From: Promethearchaeota archaeon
GTDB taxonomy: Archaea > Asgardarchaeota > Lokiarchaeia > Sigyniarchaeales > SOKP01
Assembly: GCA_019057795.1 (NCBI GenBank)
Contig: JAHLWS010000068.1
Coordinates: forward strand, 27,377 to 91,376
Direction of reading: 5' to 3'
Length of the DNA stretch: 64,000 nt
The notes under the pieces were generated by a model that searched no databases, was not told the origin of the DNA, and was given only the letters and a program-made list of their open reading frames with translations. Positions within the stretch are counted from its first letter, which is position 1. Each line of letters opens with the position of its first letter. Below, in pieces: positions 8,012 to 16,654 of this stretch. The position numbers were made by a program, and so were the translations under genes.

Positions 8012-9802
8012 ATGAAAAAAAAAGTAATGGTTTTAGCGGGAATTATAGTATTAAGTATGTTCTTATTTGTTAAACCTATAATAGACGAAAATAAAGAATC
8101 CTCGCCAAGAAATGCGGGGTATTGGAATATAGATCGTATATTTATCAATGGCAACGATGACTGGGAAGCACTTGCTAATACTTATGATTGGTGTAGTGGT
8201 TCTGGTGCAATTGATGACCCTTATATTATCGAGAATGTTACGGTTAATGATGATATTTCAATTGGAGGCTCAAGTGTTTACTTTGTAATTAGAAATAGTT
8301 CAGTTAATCGTGGTATTTCAATTAGAGACTCAAGTGTTTACTTTGTAATTAGAAATTGTTCAGTTTACGAGGGAGGATATTACGGTAAGGGAATCGAGTT
8401 AAATAATGTAACTAATTCGATGATTTTTAATAATACAGCTTATAACAATTATTATGGAATATATTTAACGGATAGCAATAATAACACACTCTTAGACAAT
8501 ACAGCTTATAACAATGATTTTGGAATATATTTAACGGATAGCAATAATAACACACTCTTAGACAATACAGCTTATAACAATTATTATGGAATATATGTAG
8601 CCTATAGTAGTATCAACATGATTTCGGGAAATACTGCAAATGACAATAAATATTCAGGAATACATTTATATTATAGCTACAATAACACGGTTTGGGATAA
8701 TACCGTAAATTTCAACGATTATACTGCAGGAATATGTTTAGATTATAGCTACAATAACACGGTTCGGGATAATACCGTAAATTTCAATGTTAATATTGGA
8801 ATATTTTTATCTGATAGTTACAATAATACAATTGAACTGAATAATGTTAAAAATAATTATGGTGATGGTATAAGTTTATGGGAAAGTAATAATAACGATA
8901 TCTTGAGAAATGAAGTAAATGATAATGATAGATATGGAATATATTTATTCGGATATATGGGGATTAGTAATAATAATAATGTCTCAGAGAACACTGTAAA
9001 TTCCAACGATGGATTGGCAGGGATTTATTTACATGATGCCCATTATAATATAATTTCAGGAAACACCGCAAATGACAATAGTGGTGATGGGATACAATTA
9101 TCTTACAGTGATTATAATACCATTTTGGGAAATACAATTATGGACAATAACGAATATGGGGTATTTGGTCATTACAGCGAAAATAATCTTATTTATAATA
9201 ATATATTTATTGGGAACATATTTGGGAATGCCGTAGACGACTCTTTTAATATTAACTATTGGGATAATGGAACTCTTGGAAATTATTGGGCAGACTATGA
9301 GGGTTTTGATAATAATGGCGATGGAATAGGCGATACTCCTTATTCCATAGGTGGAATAGCGGGAGCGATAGATAATTATCCAATATGGGATATACCAAAG
9401 CCAGATCCCGAATTTCCAACATCATTCACACTTACTTCTAATGCTGATACTCCCGATACAGATGGTATCTTTACATTATATTGGACAAATTCCGAATACG
9501 CAAATAACTATTCTCTTTACCAGAACGATGTTTTATTGGTTAGTGGATTAACAGGGCTTTATTGTTCAATGAAAATCTATTCAAATGGTAGTTATAGCTT
9601 TAAAGTAATAGCTTTTAATAACTATGGATATACGAGTTCAAATGAAATAATTGTTGACATAGAGATACCAGTAGAACCAGAGACAACACCAGATTTGATA
9701 CCAAGCTTTAACCCATTAATAATTGTTGGATTAATTGTTGGAATATCTAGCATATTGGCTATTGGAATTAAGAAAAGAATGTTATTGCGAACTGAATTGT
9801 AA
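8012..9802 (+). CDS. Secreted, membrane-anchored parallel beta-helix (NosD/PbH1-type) protein
   Basis: A 596-residue surface protein. A signal-type hydrophobic segment covers residues 6-23. Residues about 70-430 are right-handed beta-helix rungs of 20-24 residues with the 'NNT..N..(G/N)IYL..S.NNT' pattern of PbH1/NosD repeats, known in surface proteins that bind or cleave carbohydrate. A 'NYWADYEGFDNNGDGIGD' segment, typical of the end of such domains, follows. Residues about 465-550 look like an Fn3-type beta-sandwich ('TLYWTNSEYANNYSLYQ'), and a C-terminal membrane helix (about 568-588) with a basic tail anchors it. No catalytic residues could be picked out, so adhesion and glycan cleavage are both open. 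It is isolated, with its own TATA box and ribosome site, and its AT-rich codon style differs from the flanking gene groups. Confidence 0.85.
   Translation: MKKKVMVLAGIIVLSMFLFVKPIIDENKESSPRNAGYWNIDRIFINGNDDWEALANTYDWCSGSGAIDDPYIIENVTVNDDISIGGSSVYFVIRNSSVNRGISIRDSSVYFVIRNCSVYEGGYYGKGIELNNVTNSMIFNNTAYNNYYGIYLTDSNNNTLLDNTAYNNDFGIYLTDSNNNTLLDNTAYNNYYGIYVAYSSINMISGNTANDNKYSGIHLYYSYNNTVWDNTVNFNDYTAGICLDYSYNNTVRDNTVNFNVNIGIFLSDSYNNTIELNNVKNNYGDGISLWESNNNDILRNEVNDNDRYGIYLFGYMGISNNNNVSENTVNSNDGLAGIYLHDAHYNIISGNTANDNSGDGIQLSYSDYNTILGNTIMDNNEYGVFGHYSENNLIYNNIFIGNIFGNAVDDSFNINYWDNGTLGNYWADYEGFDNNGDGIGDTPYSIGGIAGAIDNYPIWDIPKPDPEFPTSFTLTSNADTPDTDGIFTLYWTNSEYANNYSLYQNDVLLVSGLTGLYCSMKIYSNGSYSFKVIAFNNYGYTSSNEIIVDIEIPVEPETTPDLIPSFNPLIIVGLIVGISSILAIGIKKRMLLRTEL
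8432..8629 (+). repeat. Three tandem 66-bp repeats in the beta-helix gene
   Basis: Near-identical 66-nt units begin at 8432, 8498 and 8564, each encoding one 22-residue beta-helix rung ('NTAYNN.(Y/F)GIY'). A related 60-nt repeat is seen around 8254-8373 and a 72-nt repeat around 8672-8790. The low divergence at DNA level points to recent expansion by slippage or unequal recombination. Confidence 0.85.
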
Positions 9803-10207
9803 ATTTAAATTTTTATTTATTATTTTTTTTCGTTTCTTAAATTTAATATCTTTCCTAATTTGTACTCTTTTCATCTTAAGACAATATTTAAGACAATTTT
9901 GGCAATAATAGGTTGTATTTGCCAAACAATAAAAACCAATCTCAATTGTAGCCATACAATCCCTAAATTATAACAACACTCACTAATAAAATTAAATTGG
10001 TTTTTTTATTTATATACTTTAAGCTGTTTTGGGTAGTATGGTCCTTGTCGAATTACTTTACATACCATCTAGACTAGACTTTTTTTCCCCTAATGGGTTT
10101 TTTCGCCTTTTTTCATATTTCATACTCGTTTTTAACAAATAGGTAGGTAAATCGGCAAGTACTTTTCTTTTTTTTTTCTTTATATTTGAAGGCAATTAAC
10201 TCTTTAC
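9803..10207. other. Non-coding spacer with nested inverted repeats
   Basis: A 405-bp AT-rich spacer with no convincing gene. It holds TTGGCAA (9899-9905) facing TTGCCAA (9919-9925), and a 10-bp inverted repeat AAAAACCAAT (9931-9940) facing ATTGGTTTTT (9996-10005), the latter followed by a T-run. The second pair would bracket a 75-bp unit. It could be a terminator, a small structured RNA or a miniature inverted-repeat element. A TATA-like TTTATATTT around 10178 lies about 25-30 nt before the ATG at 10208. Confidence 0.4.
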
Positions 10208-10537
10208 ATGGAAAGTAAAAGCACAAGTAGAAATAGAAATTTTGAAAGGAAAATAAGCGAGTTGTTAAAGCAAAACGCGAAAAACCTCCATACTTGCCCG
10301 TTGTGCGGAGAGAGGATCGAGATCGGGATCGAAAAAGGAGTTTTATCTGAGATTTCGAAGGACGGTAATTACCCGTTCCCTCACATTCACCTACACGGAA
10401 GCCCTCTTCACGCTATGATCTGCTACGTGGACACGCACTTTGTCGTTCGAGGGGTAGGGAGCGTTCGCAGTATCGAGATTTCCCGAGACTCAGACACTTT
10501 ACAGCAGTTCGTGAAAAAATGGTCGAACGCGTATTAA
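10208..10537 (+). CDS. Small zinc-ribbon protein with His-rich motif
   Basis: A 109-residue protein. A CPLC pair (residues 31-34) sits in a short beta-ribbon, followed by a 'HIHLHGSPLHAMICYVD' segment and a 'VVRGVGSVRSIEI' strand pair. The Cys and His residues could together bind a metal ion. I do not know a function; the fold looks like a small alpha/beta domain with an N-terminal zinc knuckle, perhaps binding a nucleic acid or protein partner. It is immediately upstream of the SWIM-finger helicase on the same strand, in the same CpG-richer codon style, so the two may be co-expressed. No Shine-Dalgarno is seen at the ATG; a TATA-like element 25-30 nt upstream suggests a leaderless message. 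Confidence 0.65.
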   Translation: MESKSTSRNRNFERKISELLKQNAKNLHTCPLCGERIEIGIEKGVLSEISKDGNYPFPHIHLHGSPLHAMICYVDTHFVVRGVGSVRSIEISRDSDTLQQFVKKWSNAY

Positions 10538-10649
10538 TTGGTGATAAAAGATTTCTTTAACTAACTTTACAAGCGCTCCAAAGGATAAGAAAGACCTAAA
10601 AGACGAGGAGATCTTTAGGTATATACAGGACGAAAGAATACTTCGAGTT

Positions 10650-13073
10650 TTGTTCGAGCTAAAGATATTTAACTTGCGAGAAATTCAGAAAGAAGCGATT
10701 CAGAGAGGGTTATTTTTTCGCAAGTCCTTTTTAGTGTGTGCTCCCTCTGGAAGCGGTAAGACCTTAATAGGAGAAGTGTGTGCTGTTAACAACGTGTTTC
10801 AAAAGTTCGGTAAATCCATATATCTCGTGCCGTATAAAGCTTTAGCCACCGAGAAATACGTTCACTTTAAAAAAAGCTACAAGCGTTTTGGGGTTAAAAC
10901 CGAGCTGTCCATCGGCGATTACGACGTGGATGACGACAAGTTAGAACAAGCGGACATAGTGGTAACCACGTACGAAAAAATGGATTCAATTCTAAGAAAT
11001 TTTTACGACAAAGAATGGATTTTCGATATATCTACCATAATTATAGACGAAATACACATAGTCGGTGAGTCCGATCGTGGCCCTCGTTTAGAATCTCTAA
11101 TAGTAAGATTGAACGAGTTTTTACACAACCCGCAAATTATAGGGCTTTCGGCAACCATCGCGAACCCCGAATTTTTTAACGATTGGCTCACATCTTTAGG
11201 AAACCAAACTACTCTTATCATCTCGGACGACCGACCTGTGCCTCTCCACTATAGAATTGAAGTGACTCAGAACAAAGATTCTACCCTTAAGAAAATAATT
11301 AAGGCCACTCTAAACGATGGCGGTCAAGCGTTGATTTTTCTAAACAGAAGAAAATCGACTCAAATGACGGCTCAAAACTTAAAAAACTTAGTTAAAGCGC
11401 TCATCTCCGAAAAAGAGCTGAAAGCGTGCAAAAAAATAGGCGACAAACTCAACAAAATTAAAGGAAGGCACAGCGAGTTAAAGAAAGTAGTAAAATGTGG
11501 GGTTGCGTTCCATCACGCGGGATTGCTTCCCAAAGAAAGAAAGTTCGTCGAGGACGCTTATCGGAAACACGCCTTAAAAGTTATCTGCTGTACCACTACA
11601 TTAAGTGCGGGCATAAACGTCCCTGCTCGAGTAGTGGTATTAAAAGACTTCAAAAAATACGTCACTTCAGGGCACAACATAAAGAATTTTAAAGGATTTT
11701 ACGAAAACGGAGACGGATTTTCTTACTTTAAAGCGTTTTCCGCTAACGAGGTGTTTCAGATGCTTGGTCGCGCAGGTAGACCCGGTTTAGACGAAGTTGG
11801 GTACGGTATCGTGCTAGTAAAGGGTGTTGAGGAGCGGGATTGGGTAGAAGATCACTACTTTCAAAATTCTTTTCCGTCTAAAACTTATTTACCGAAATAC
11901 AACGATTTGGTTTCTGGGTTAAACAGAATAAACACCTTAAAAGAGCAAGTTCTACTGCGCGTGTACGAAGAGAAGCGCATAACGCTCGAAAAATTAAAAG
12001 AATTCTTTCAGAAAACTTACTTTTGGTACGGCGTAAAAAACAAGATGAAAACACAAGACATTCCCATCGACCAAATCCTAATGATTAAAGAAATCACTCC
12101 GAAAAACATTTTAAAGCTTCATTCCGACCCTCAAAAAGTAAAAAAACTGACTAACAACCACCATCAAATAAAAATTACTAAGCTTAACAGTTCAACGATT
12201 TCGGGTTATATCAAGACCGATTTTGGCGTGTTTCTTTGCGAGTTCGACGTGGACCTCGGTATCAGGTGCTCTTGTGGTTTTGAAAACGGTATATCCGATA
12301 ACTACGCAAACGACCAGTTTTCCTTCGAGTTTTGCGACCACATCACCGCCTTTTTGCTTCATCTAATAGAAATACCGGACAAGAACTTCCAAAAATACGT
12401 GAACGACATTGTACCAAAATCCGTTAAGAACCAATACATCCTCAATTATCTCTTCGAGAAAGGATTGATTTTAAAGCGCGAGGATGGTACTATTAAATGC
12501 TCGCAGTTTGGTAAGCTTATAATTCGGCTTTACCTATACCCCGTCTCTGGAGTGTTGATAAGGTACAAGCTGGAAAAAGTCGAAATAGAGACTGTTAAAG
12601 ACGTCGTAAAAGCAGCTTACGAAGTTCTGAAAGCAGAAGGGAGAACGAGGAACTACAAGTTGCTCCAACCGGTATTAGAGTGGTGCGACGAGGAACCGTT
12701 AGACGATATTTTAGAAAGACACAAAATTATGGCGGGCGACCTTTACAGTACCAGAGACAACCTCGAGAGGATTATTACTTTTATAGGAATTATTGCTATG
12801 CACTTGGCTGAGTCCGACTTCGACTTGCAAGACAAGTTGATAAACATAACCGAGATGGCGGAAACGCTAAGAATTAGGATGCATTACGGAATAAGAGAGG
12901 AATTGTTCGACTTAGTGCTAAGGTTAGACAACGTGGCGAGGGTTCGAGCGCGGATGTTGTATAACGCGGGTTATCACACGGTAGCGCAGGTCAGGAAAGA
13001 AAACCCCTACGTATTAAATCGAAAAACCGGGTTAGGGATTAACCTGTGTAAAAAAATAATTGGAAAAAATTGA
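10650..13073 (+). CDS. Ski2/Hel308-like superfamily 2 helicase with inserted SWIM zinc finger
   Basis: An 807-residue helicase. It begins with a Q-motif-like 'LREIQKEAI', then Walker A 'APSGSGKT', 'PYKALA', the DEIH box, 'GLSATI', and helicase C-terminal motifs ('TTTLSAGINVPA', 'QMLGRAGR'). Residues about 530-572 contain a SWIM-type finger (CSC, then C.H in 'FCDHI'). The C-terminus ('VARVRARMLYNAGYHTV') matches the ratchet/HhH end of Hel308. Hel308 enzymes unwind forked DNA at stalled replication or recombination intermediates; a SWIM finger in this position is unusual. The TTG start at 10650 lacks a ribosome site, and an open frame with good coding character continues upstream to about 10551 without an ATG, GTG or TTG, so the true N-terminus may be longer. 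Codon style matches the left-hand group. Confidence 0.85.
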   Translation: MFELKIFNLREIQKEAIQRGLFFRKSFLVCAPSGSGKTLIGEVCAVNNVFQKFGKSIYLVPYKALATEKYVHFKKSYKRFGVKTELSIGDYDVDDDKLEQADIVVTTYEKMDSILRNFYDKEWIFDISTIIIDEIHIVGESDRGPRLESLIVRLNEFLHNPQIIGLSATIANPEFFNDWLTSLGNQTTLIISDDRPVPLHYRIEVTQNKDSTLKKIIKATLNDGGQALIFLNRRKSTQMTAQNLKNLVKALISEKELKACKKIGDKLNKIKGRHSELKKVVKCGVAFHHAGLLPKERKFVEDAYRKHALKVICCTTTLSAGINVPARVVVLKDFKKYVTSGHNIKNFKGFYENGDGFSYFKAFSANEVFQMLGRAGRPGLDEVGYGIVLVKGVEERDWVEDHYFQNSFPSKTYLPKYNDLVSGLNRINTLKEQVLLRVYEEKRITLEKLKEFFQKTYFWYGVKNKMKTQDIPIDQILMIKEITPKNILKLHSDPQKVKKLTNNHHQIKITKLNSSTISGYIKTDFGVFLCEFDVDLGIRCSCGFENGISDNYANDQFSFEFCDHITAFLLHLIEIPDKNFQKYVNDIVPKSVKNQYILNYLFEKGLILKREDGTIKCSQFGKLIIRLYLYPVSGVLIRYKLEKVEIETVKDVVKAAYEVLKAEGRTRNYKLLQPVLEWCDEEPLDDILERHKIMAGDLYSTRDNLERIITFIGIIAMHLAESDFDLQDKLINITEMAETLRIRMHYGIREELFDLVLRLDNVARVRARMLYNAGYHTVAQVRKENPYVLNRKTGLGINLCKKIIGKN

Positions 13074-13258
13074 AATTAGAATAGATTTCAAGCTCAACTA
13101 CCATCGAAACAATAGCTTAATCTTAGGGAAGAAATAAGTTAAGTTTATTAATTAAAACGATTCTTTATAGCCTTGGTTTCTATTTTTTGACCTTTTTCCT
13201 TTTCAATTGCTCAGGGTTATTTATTATTCATAATTTTTTTGCTTCTAAATTTAAAACT

Positions 13259-14941
13259 TTAGCTAAAATCAAATTCAAAATAGGGAGGAAAAACAAATAA
13301 TCTAATTTTGATTAAGTTGCTACCTGATGTTTTAGAATAACCGCTAAGCATTCCTTGGATTTTTAACATTAAATTAGTATCAATTTCTGATTTCAATACA
13401 ATTGGTGAATGAGATTCAACAATTTTATCTATTGACGAATGTTCAATTTTGTCGGATGAGAAAGATTGATTATAATCATATACAATATCCAAATTAATCC
13501 TTTGTGTTATTTTAAATTCTTCATTACTAATTTCCATATCAATTGATTTATCGTACACATTCTTTATAGAGCTATGTTTTTGGTTCAGTTCCTCGATAAT
13601 AGGGAATAATTCGCTATGTTTTTCGTAATTATTTTTTTGGAATTTATTTATTTCTTCAAATGATGCAGTCATAGCGATGTCCTTGAAAGGGTAATTAACT
13701 TTTAAGGTTTGGAAACATTTATTGCGCTTATAAAACTTAACTTTATCAGATTTAATGATGCTAAATAATATTCTTTCTATCAGAAGGCAAAAACAATTCA
13801 TATCTTCGTGAAATTTTTTATCATTTGGATCAGGAAGGATGCCATTATGAAAGAAATTATTTCTATGTTCATAGAATTTATCAATAATATTGTAAATATC
13901 TTTTAAATTTGATCTTGATATCTCCAGATCCTTATGATTTGGTAATAATGCCTTATCGGCAAACAACTTAACCTTCTTCCTTATTGATATATGGTTATTT
14001 AATTTGTCTTTAACTTGGTCAACAAAATCGTCTTTAAGATCTTCTATACAAACTAATTCGCTTCTAGGTATTTTTTGTACAAATGATTTTAGGTTTTTTT
14101 TTAATTCTCCTAATTGCTTTCTAGTAAATAATTTCAAATTATAATTATGTATCTGCTTGAAATATAAAGTAGATAAAACTTCAAGGCAAATCCAATAATC
14201 AGATATTTTGCGAATTATCTGCGTTGCAGTCTTACCTTCTTTATATAAAAACCAGCATAAGAAGAAATTATAATAGAAATCATTGATATTGCGTATATCT
14301 TTCACATTATTAAAAGATTCATTTAGAAATGATTGTAAATTTCCTGTATGAATACGTTTTCCAAAAATAAACGGATCTGTGGTTTTAAGTTCTCTCTTTA
14401 TTATATAATCATAGATTCTTACAACTCGATATTCATTCTCAACCAGTTCCAAAATATTGACAGTTTCGAGCTTTAAATGATTTGTAAATATTAATCCAAT
14501 TAGAGAGATAAAAAAATCGTAAATCTTAGGAATTATGTCTGAGACGTTATTGATATCAGAGTTAAATTGAATATCTTTTTTTAATTGAACATAGATTTCA
14601 GATTTATTATTCCATTCACAGGTTATATCTGGGATGTTGGTATTATCTTTACATAGTTCTAAAAGTTCGTCTAATTTTTGTTTATAATCTGATGGAATTA
14701 TGAATAAAAGGTCTGTTTCTATAATATACGATATGTCTAAACCAGAATATTTGAGACACATAAAGTATTTCTTATTTCCTTTTGTCATACTCATCCCTAC
14801 TCTAACGCGAGTAGTTTCCCTTTTCGTTATTTTTGTCTTTGTTTTTACTTTTACTTTTTGGGCTTTACAATTTTCATTAAAAGAAACAAAGTGTAAAGAT
14901 CCAAAAATTCTATCGCTCCTGGCATAATCACCACAAATCAA
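13259..14941 (-). CDS. Putative HEPN-domain RNase-like protein
   Basis: A 560-residue protein. The central helical part (about 220-390) ends in 'EHRNNFFHNG', giving an R-x4-H motif (R360, H365). That is the catalytic signature of HEPN domains, RNases common in toxin-antitoxin, abortive-infection and CRISPR-associated systems. The N-terminal 200 residues are mixed alpha/beta with a basic Thr/Lys-rich stretch (30-50). The C-terminal 180 residues are unassigned. No antitoxin-like nucleotidyltransferase gene lies next to it. It stands alone on the minus strand between plus-strand genes of another codon style, so it may be a separate insertion with a defence role. ATG 14941 is taken as start; an internal Met near residue 50 is the alternative. 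The HEPN call rests on one motif and the helical context. Confidence 0.6.
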   Translation of the reverse strand: MICGDYARSDRIFGSLHFVSFNENCKAQKVKVKTKTKITKRETTRVRVGMSMTKGNKKYFMCLKYSGLDISYIIETDLLFIIPSDYKQKLDELLELCKDNTNIPDITCEWNNKSEIYVQLKKDIQFNSDINNVSDIIPKIYDFFISLIGLIFTNHLKLETVNILELVENEYRVVRIYDYIIKRELKTTDPFIFGKRIHTGNLQSFLNESFNNVKDIRNINDFYYNFFLCWFLYKEGKTATQIIRKISDYWICLEVLSTLYFKQIHNYNLKLFTRKQLGELKKNLKSFVQKIPRSELVCIEDLKDDFVDQVKDKLNNHISIRKKVKLFADKALLPNHKDLEISRSNLKDIYNIIDKFYEHRNNFFHNGILPDPNDKKFHEDMNCFCLLIERILFSIIKSDKVKFYKRNKCFQTLKVNYPFKDIAMTASFEEINKFQKNNYEKHSELFPIIEELNQKHSSIKNVYDKSIDMEISNEEFKITQRINLDIVYDYNQSFSSDKIEHSSIDKIVESHSPIVLKSEIDTNLMLKIQGMLSGYSKTSGSNLIKIRLFVFPPYFEFDFS

Positions 14942-15097
14942 TTTACCTATTTAAATCATTGTTCGGGATTAGTAATAATTGTTTATTTTTGGTATTTTTT
15001 TTTATTTTTTAATAATTTTATAAGTTTTGAATCTTCCAGCAACCTAAAACTATTAAAATTTTTCCTTTTTAAATTCTTAATCTAAGATCTTTCTATA

Positions 15098-15382
15098 ATG
15101 GACTCTAAGACTAAAGACGATCCGTCTGATCCGTTTGACCTGAACTTCAAAAGAAAAGTTAGGATAAAGGATTTTTTAGTCTTCAAAGAATCGAAGGACG
15201 ACCAAGATAACTACGTAATCAAACGATTCGAAAAAACAAAAGAGCAGAACCTTGAAGTTTTACAATTCATCCAGAAAATGATTAGGAGCAATCCGGACAT
15301 GAACTCGAGTCAAGTAAAAATTTATTTAAAGCACCAACGTTTCTTTATAAAACTATATTTGAAAGAAATCAACAAAGAATAA
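15098..15382 (+). CDS. Small unknown basic protein
   Basis: A 94-residue, highly charged protein that I do not recognise. The N-terminus is Asp-rich; a central 'VIKRFEKTKEQNLEVLQFI' and a C-terminal helix rich in Lys, Arg and aromatic residues suggest a small helical nucleic-acid- or protein-binding module. It is followed 81 nt later on the same strand by the 343-residue unknown gene. Both share the codon style of the left-hand group (1-7530, 10.2-13.1 kb), so they probably belong to the same transferred unit. Confidence 0.55.
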   Translation: MDSKTKDDPSDPFDLNFKRKVRIKDFLVFKESKDDQDNYVIKRFEKTKEQNLEVLQFIQKMIRSNPDMNSSQVKIYLKHQRFFIKLYLKEINKE

Positions 15383-15463
15383 TAATGATATATAATTTTT
15401 TTTTAAATACATGTGCGATTTTTTGGTAGTAAAAAAACATAAATCGTAAAAAAGCAGATTAAA

Positions 15464-16495
15464 ATGAGTTCACAAGCAGAAAAGAAAGAAAATCGCGAAC
15501 CGCTCATAGTAGAGGTTTTGGAGTACGACAACCTAGAAATTATTATTTCGAAAATAGTAGTCCCTTTTTCTAATTTTGAGAAAACCTCAAACGCTCCCGA
15601 CTTATATTCTGGTAGCGAAAAAATACCTTTCCAAGCGCGCGACCCGCTATATAAAAGTGCGATGAGTCTTTCGATTTTCCAGAAACAAAAAGAAAACCTC
15701 AACGATAGTTTCAAAAGGGAATTTGCCGAGCTTAAAAAGGTAAAAGCCAAAAAGCTCGATCAGAACATCGCCACGCCAGAGTTTGACCGAAAAAGGTTTA
15801 CCGTTCTATTATCGTTACAACTTAGAATCTTTTCCGAGGATTTTAACAATCTAATACCCAACTCTGAGAATTTTACAACCGATTTAGAAGGAAAGTGGCT
15901 CGATTTATTAGAAGTTTTTAAGGACTTTTGCAACCGCGTTTTCAACGGTAGAGGGTACTTAAAAGCAGAAAAGAGCTTCCGAAACCTGCAAAGTGAGATC
16001 GCTTCTGATTACGCTTATAGTACGGATAGACTCGAACAAGCTCGTAAAAGAATAGTTCAACACAACCAATTGGTAGAGGAACTATTTAACGGAAAGGAAG
16101 ACGAAATGAAAGTCAATTTCGACCAAATACAAAGAGGAACGCACTTATATTTTGTTACTTCAAAGGGTAAAAGCAGTTTCAATTTTAGACAAAGTTCGGA
16201 TTATTTCAACATTGGAAGAAGTAAAAGAGGGGAAAAGTGGGAAGATGTAGACCTCTCCTCAGTAGACAGTTTTCGAACCTACGACCTTTCTGAGACTCAA
16301 GAAGTTCCAGAAAACCCCATCTACAGAGTTAAAGAGGTTAAACCTAACGAGATCGTGCTTATCGACACGGACACGAAAGAGACCGTAAAAATCTTAGCGA
16401 ACAGAAAGTACTCCCCTCAGGTTATTTACTTTCACCACCAATACAAGCCACAAGTTAAAACTTACAAGAAAACCGACCTAAAAGAGTTTTTTTAA
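15464..16495 (+). CDS. Unknown 343-residue protein of the accessory group
   Basis: I do not recognise this protein. Residues 1-60 form a strand-rich start, 60-215 are long charged helices (possibly a coiled coil around 195-215), and 220-343 look like a beta-rich domain with 'IYRVKEVKPNEIVLIDTDTKET', reminiscent of a small SH3- or Tudor-like barrel. No membrane helix or catalytic motif is evident. It may be a structural or nucleic-acid-associated protein. It shares direction, proximity and codon style with the 94-residue gene upstream. The next gene (GH20) is in the AT-rich style, so the compositional segment appears to end here. Confidence 0.65.
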   Translation: MSSQAEKKENREPLIVEVLEYDNLEIIISKIVVPFSNFEKTSNAPDLYSGSEKIPFQARDPLYKSAMSLSIFQKQKENLNDSFKREFAELKKVKAKKLDQNIATPEFDRKRFTVLLSLQLRIFSEDFNNLIPNSENFTTDLEGKWLDLLEVFKDFCNRVFNGRGYLKAEKSFRNLQSEIASDYAYSTDRLEQARKRIVQHNQLVEELFNGKEDEMKVNFDQIQRGTHLYFVTSKGKSSFNFRQSSDYFNIGRSKRGEKWEDVDLSSVDSFRTYDLSETQEVPENPIYRVKEVKPNEIVLIDTDTKETVKILANRKYSPQVIYFHHQYKPQVKTYKKTDLKEFF

Positions 16496-16654
16496 CCTTT
16501 TTTAACAAAAGTTTACAGTTTTCTTATCCTCACCGTATTTAAACAAAAAAAAGAGATAGGGTATAATTAGTTTGCTAATTATATAAAAGTTGAAATCACT
16601 TGTTTCTTTTAATAATAAATAAATCTTATTATTTGATTCGTATAATTTATTATT

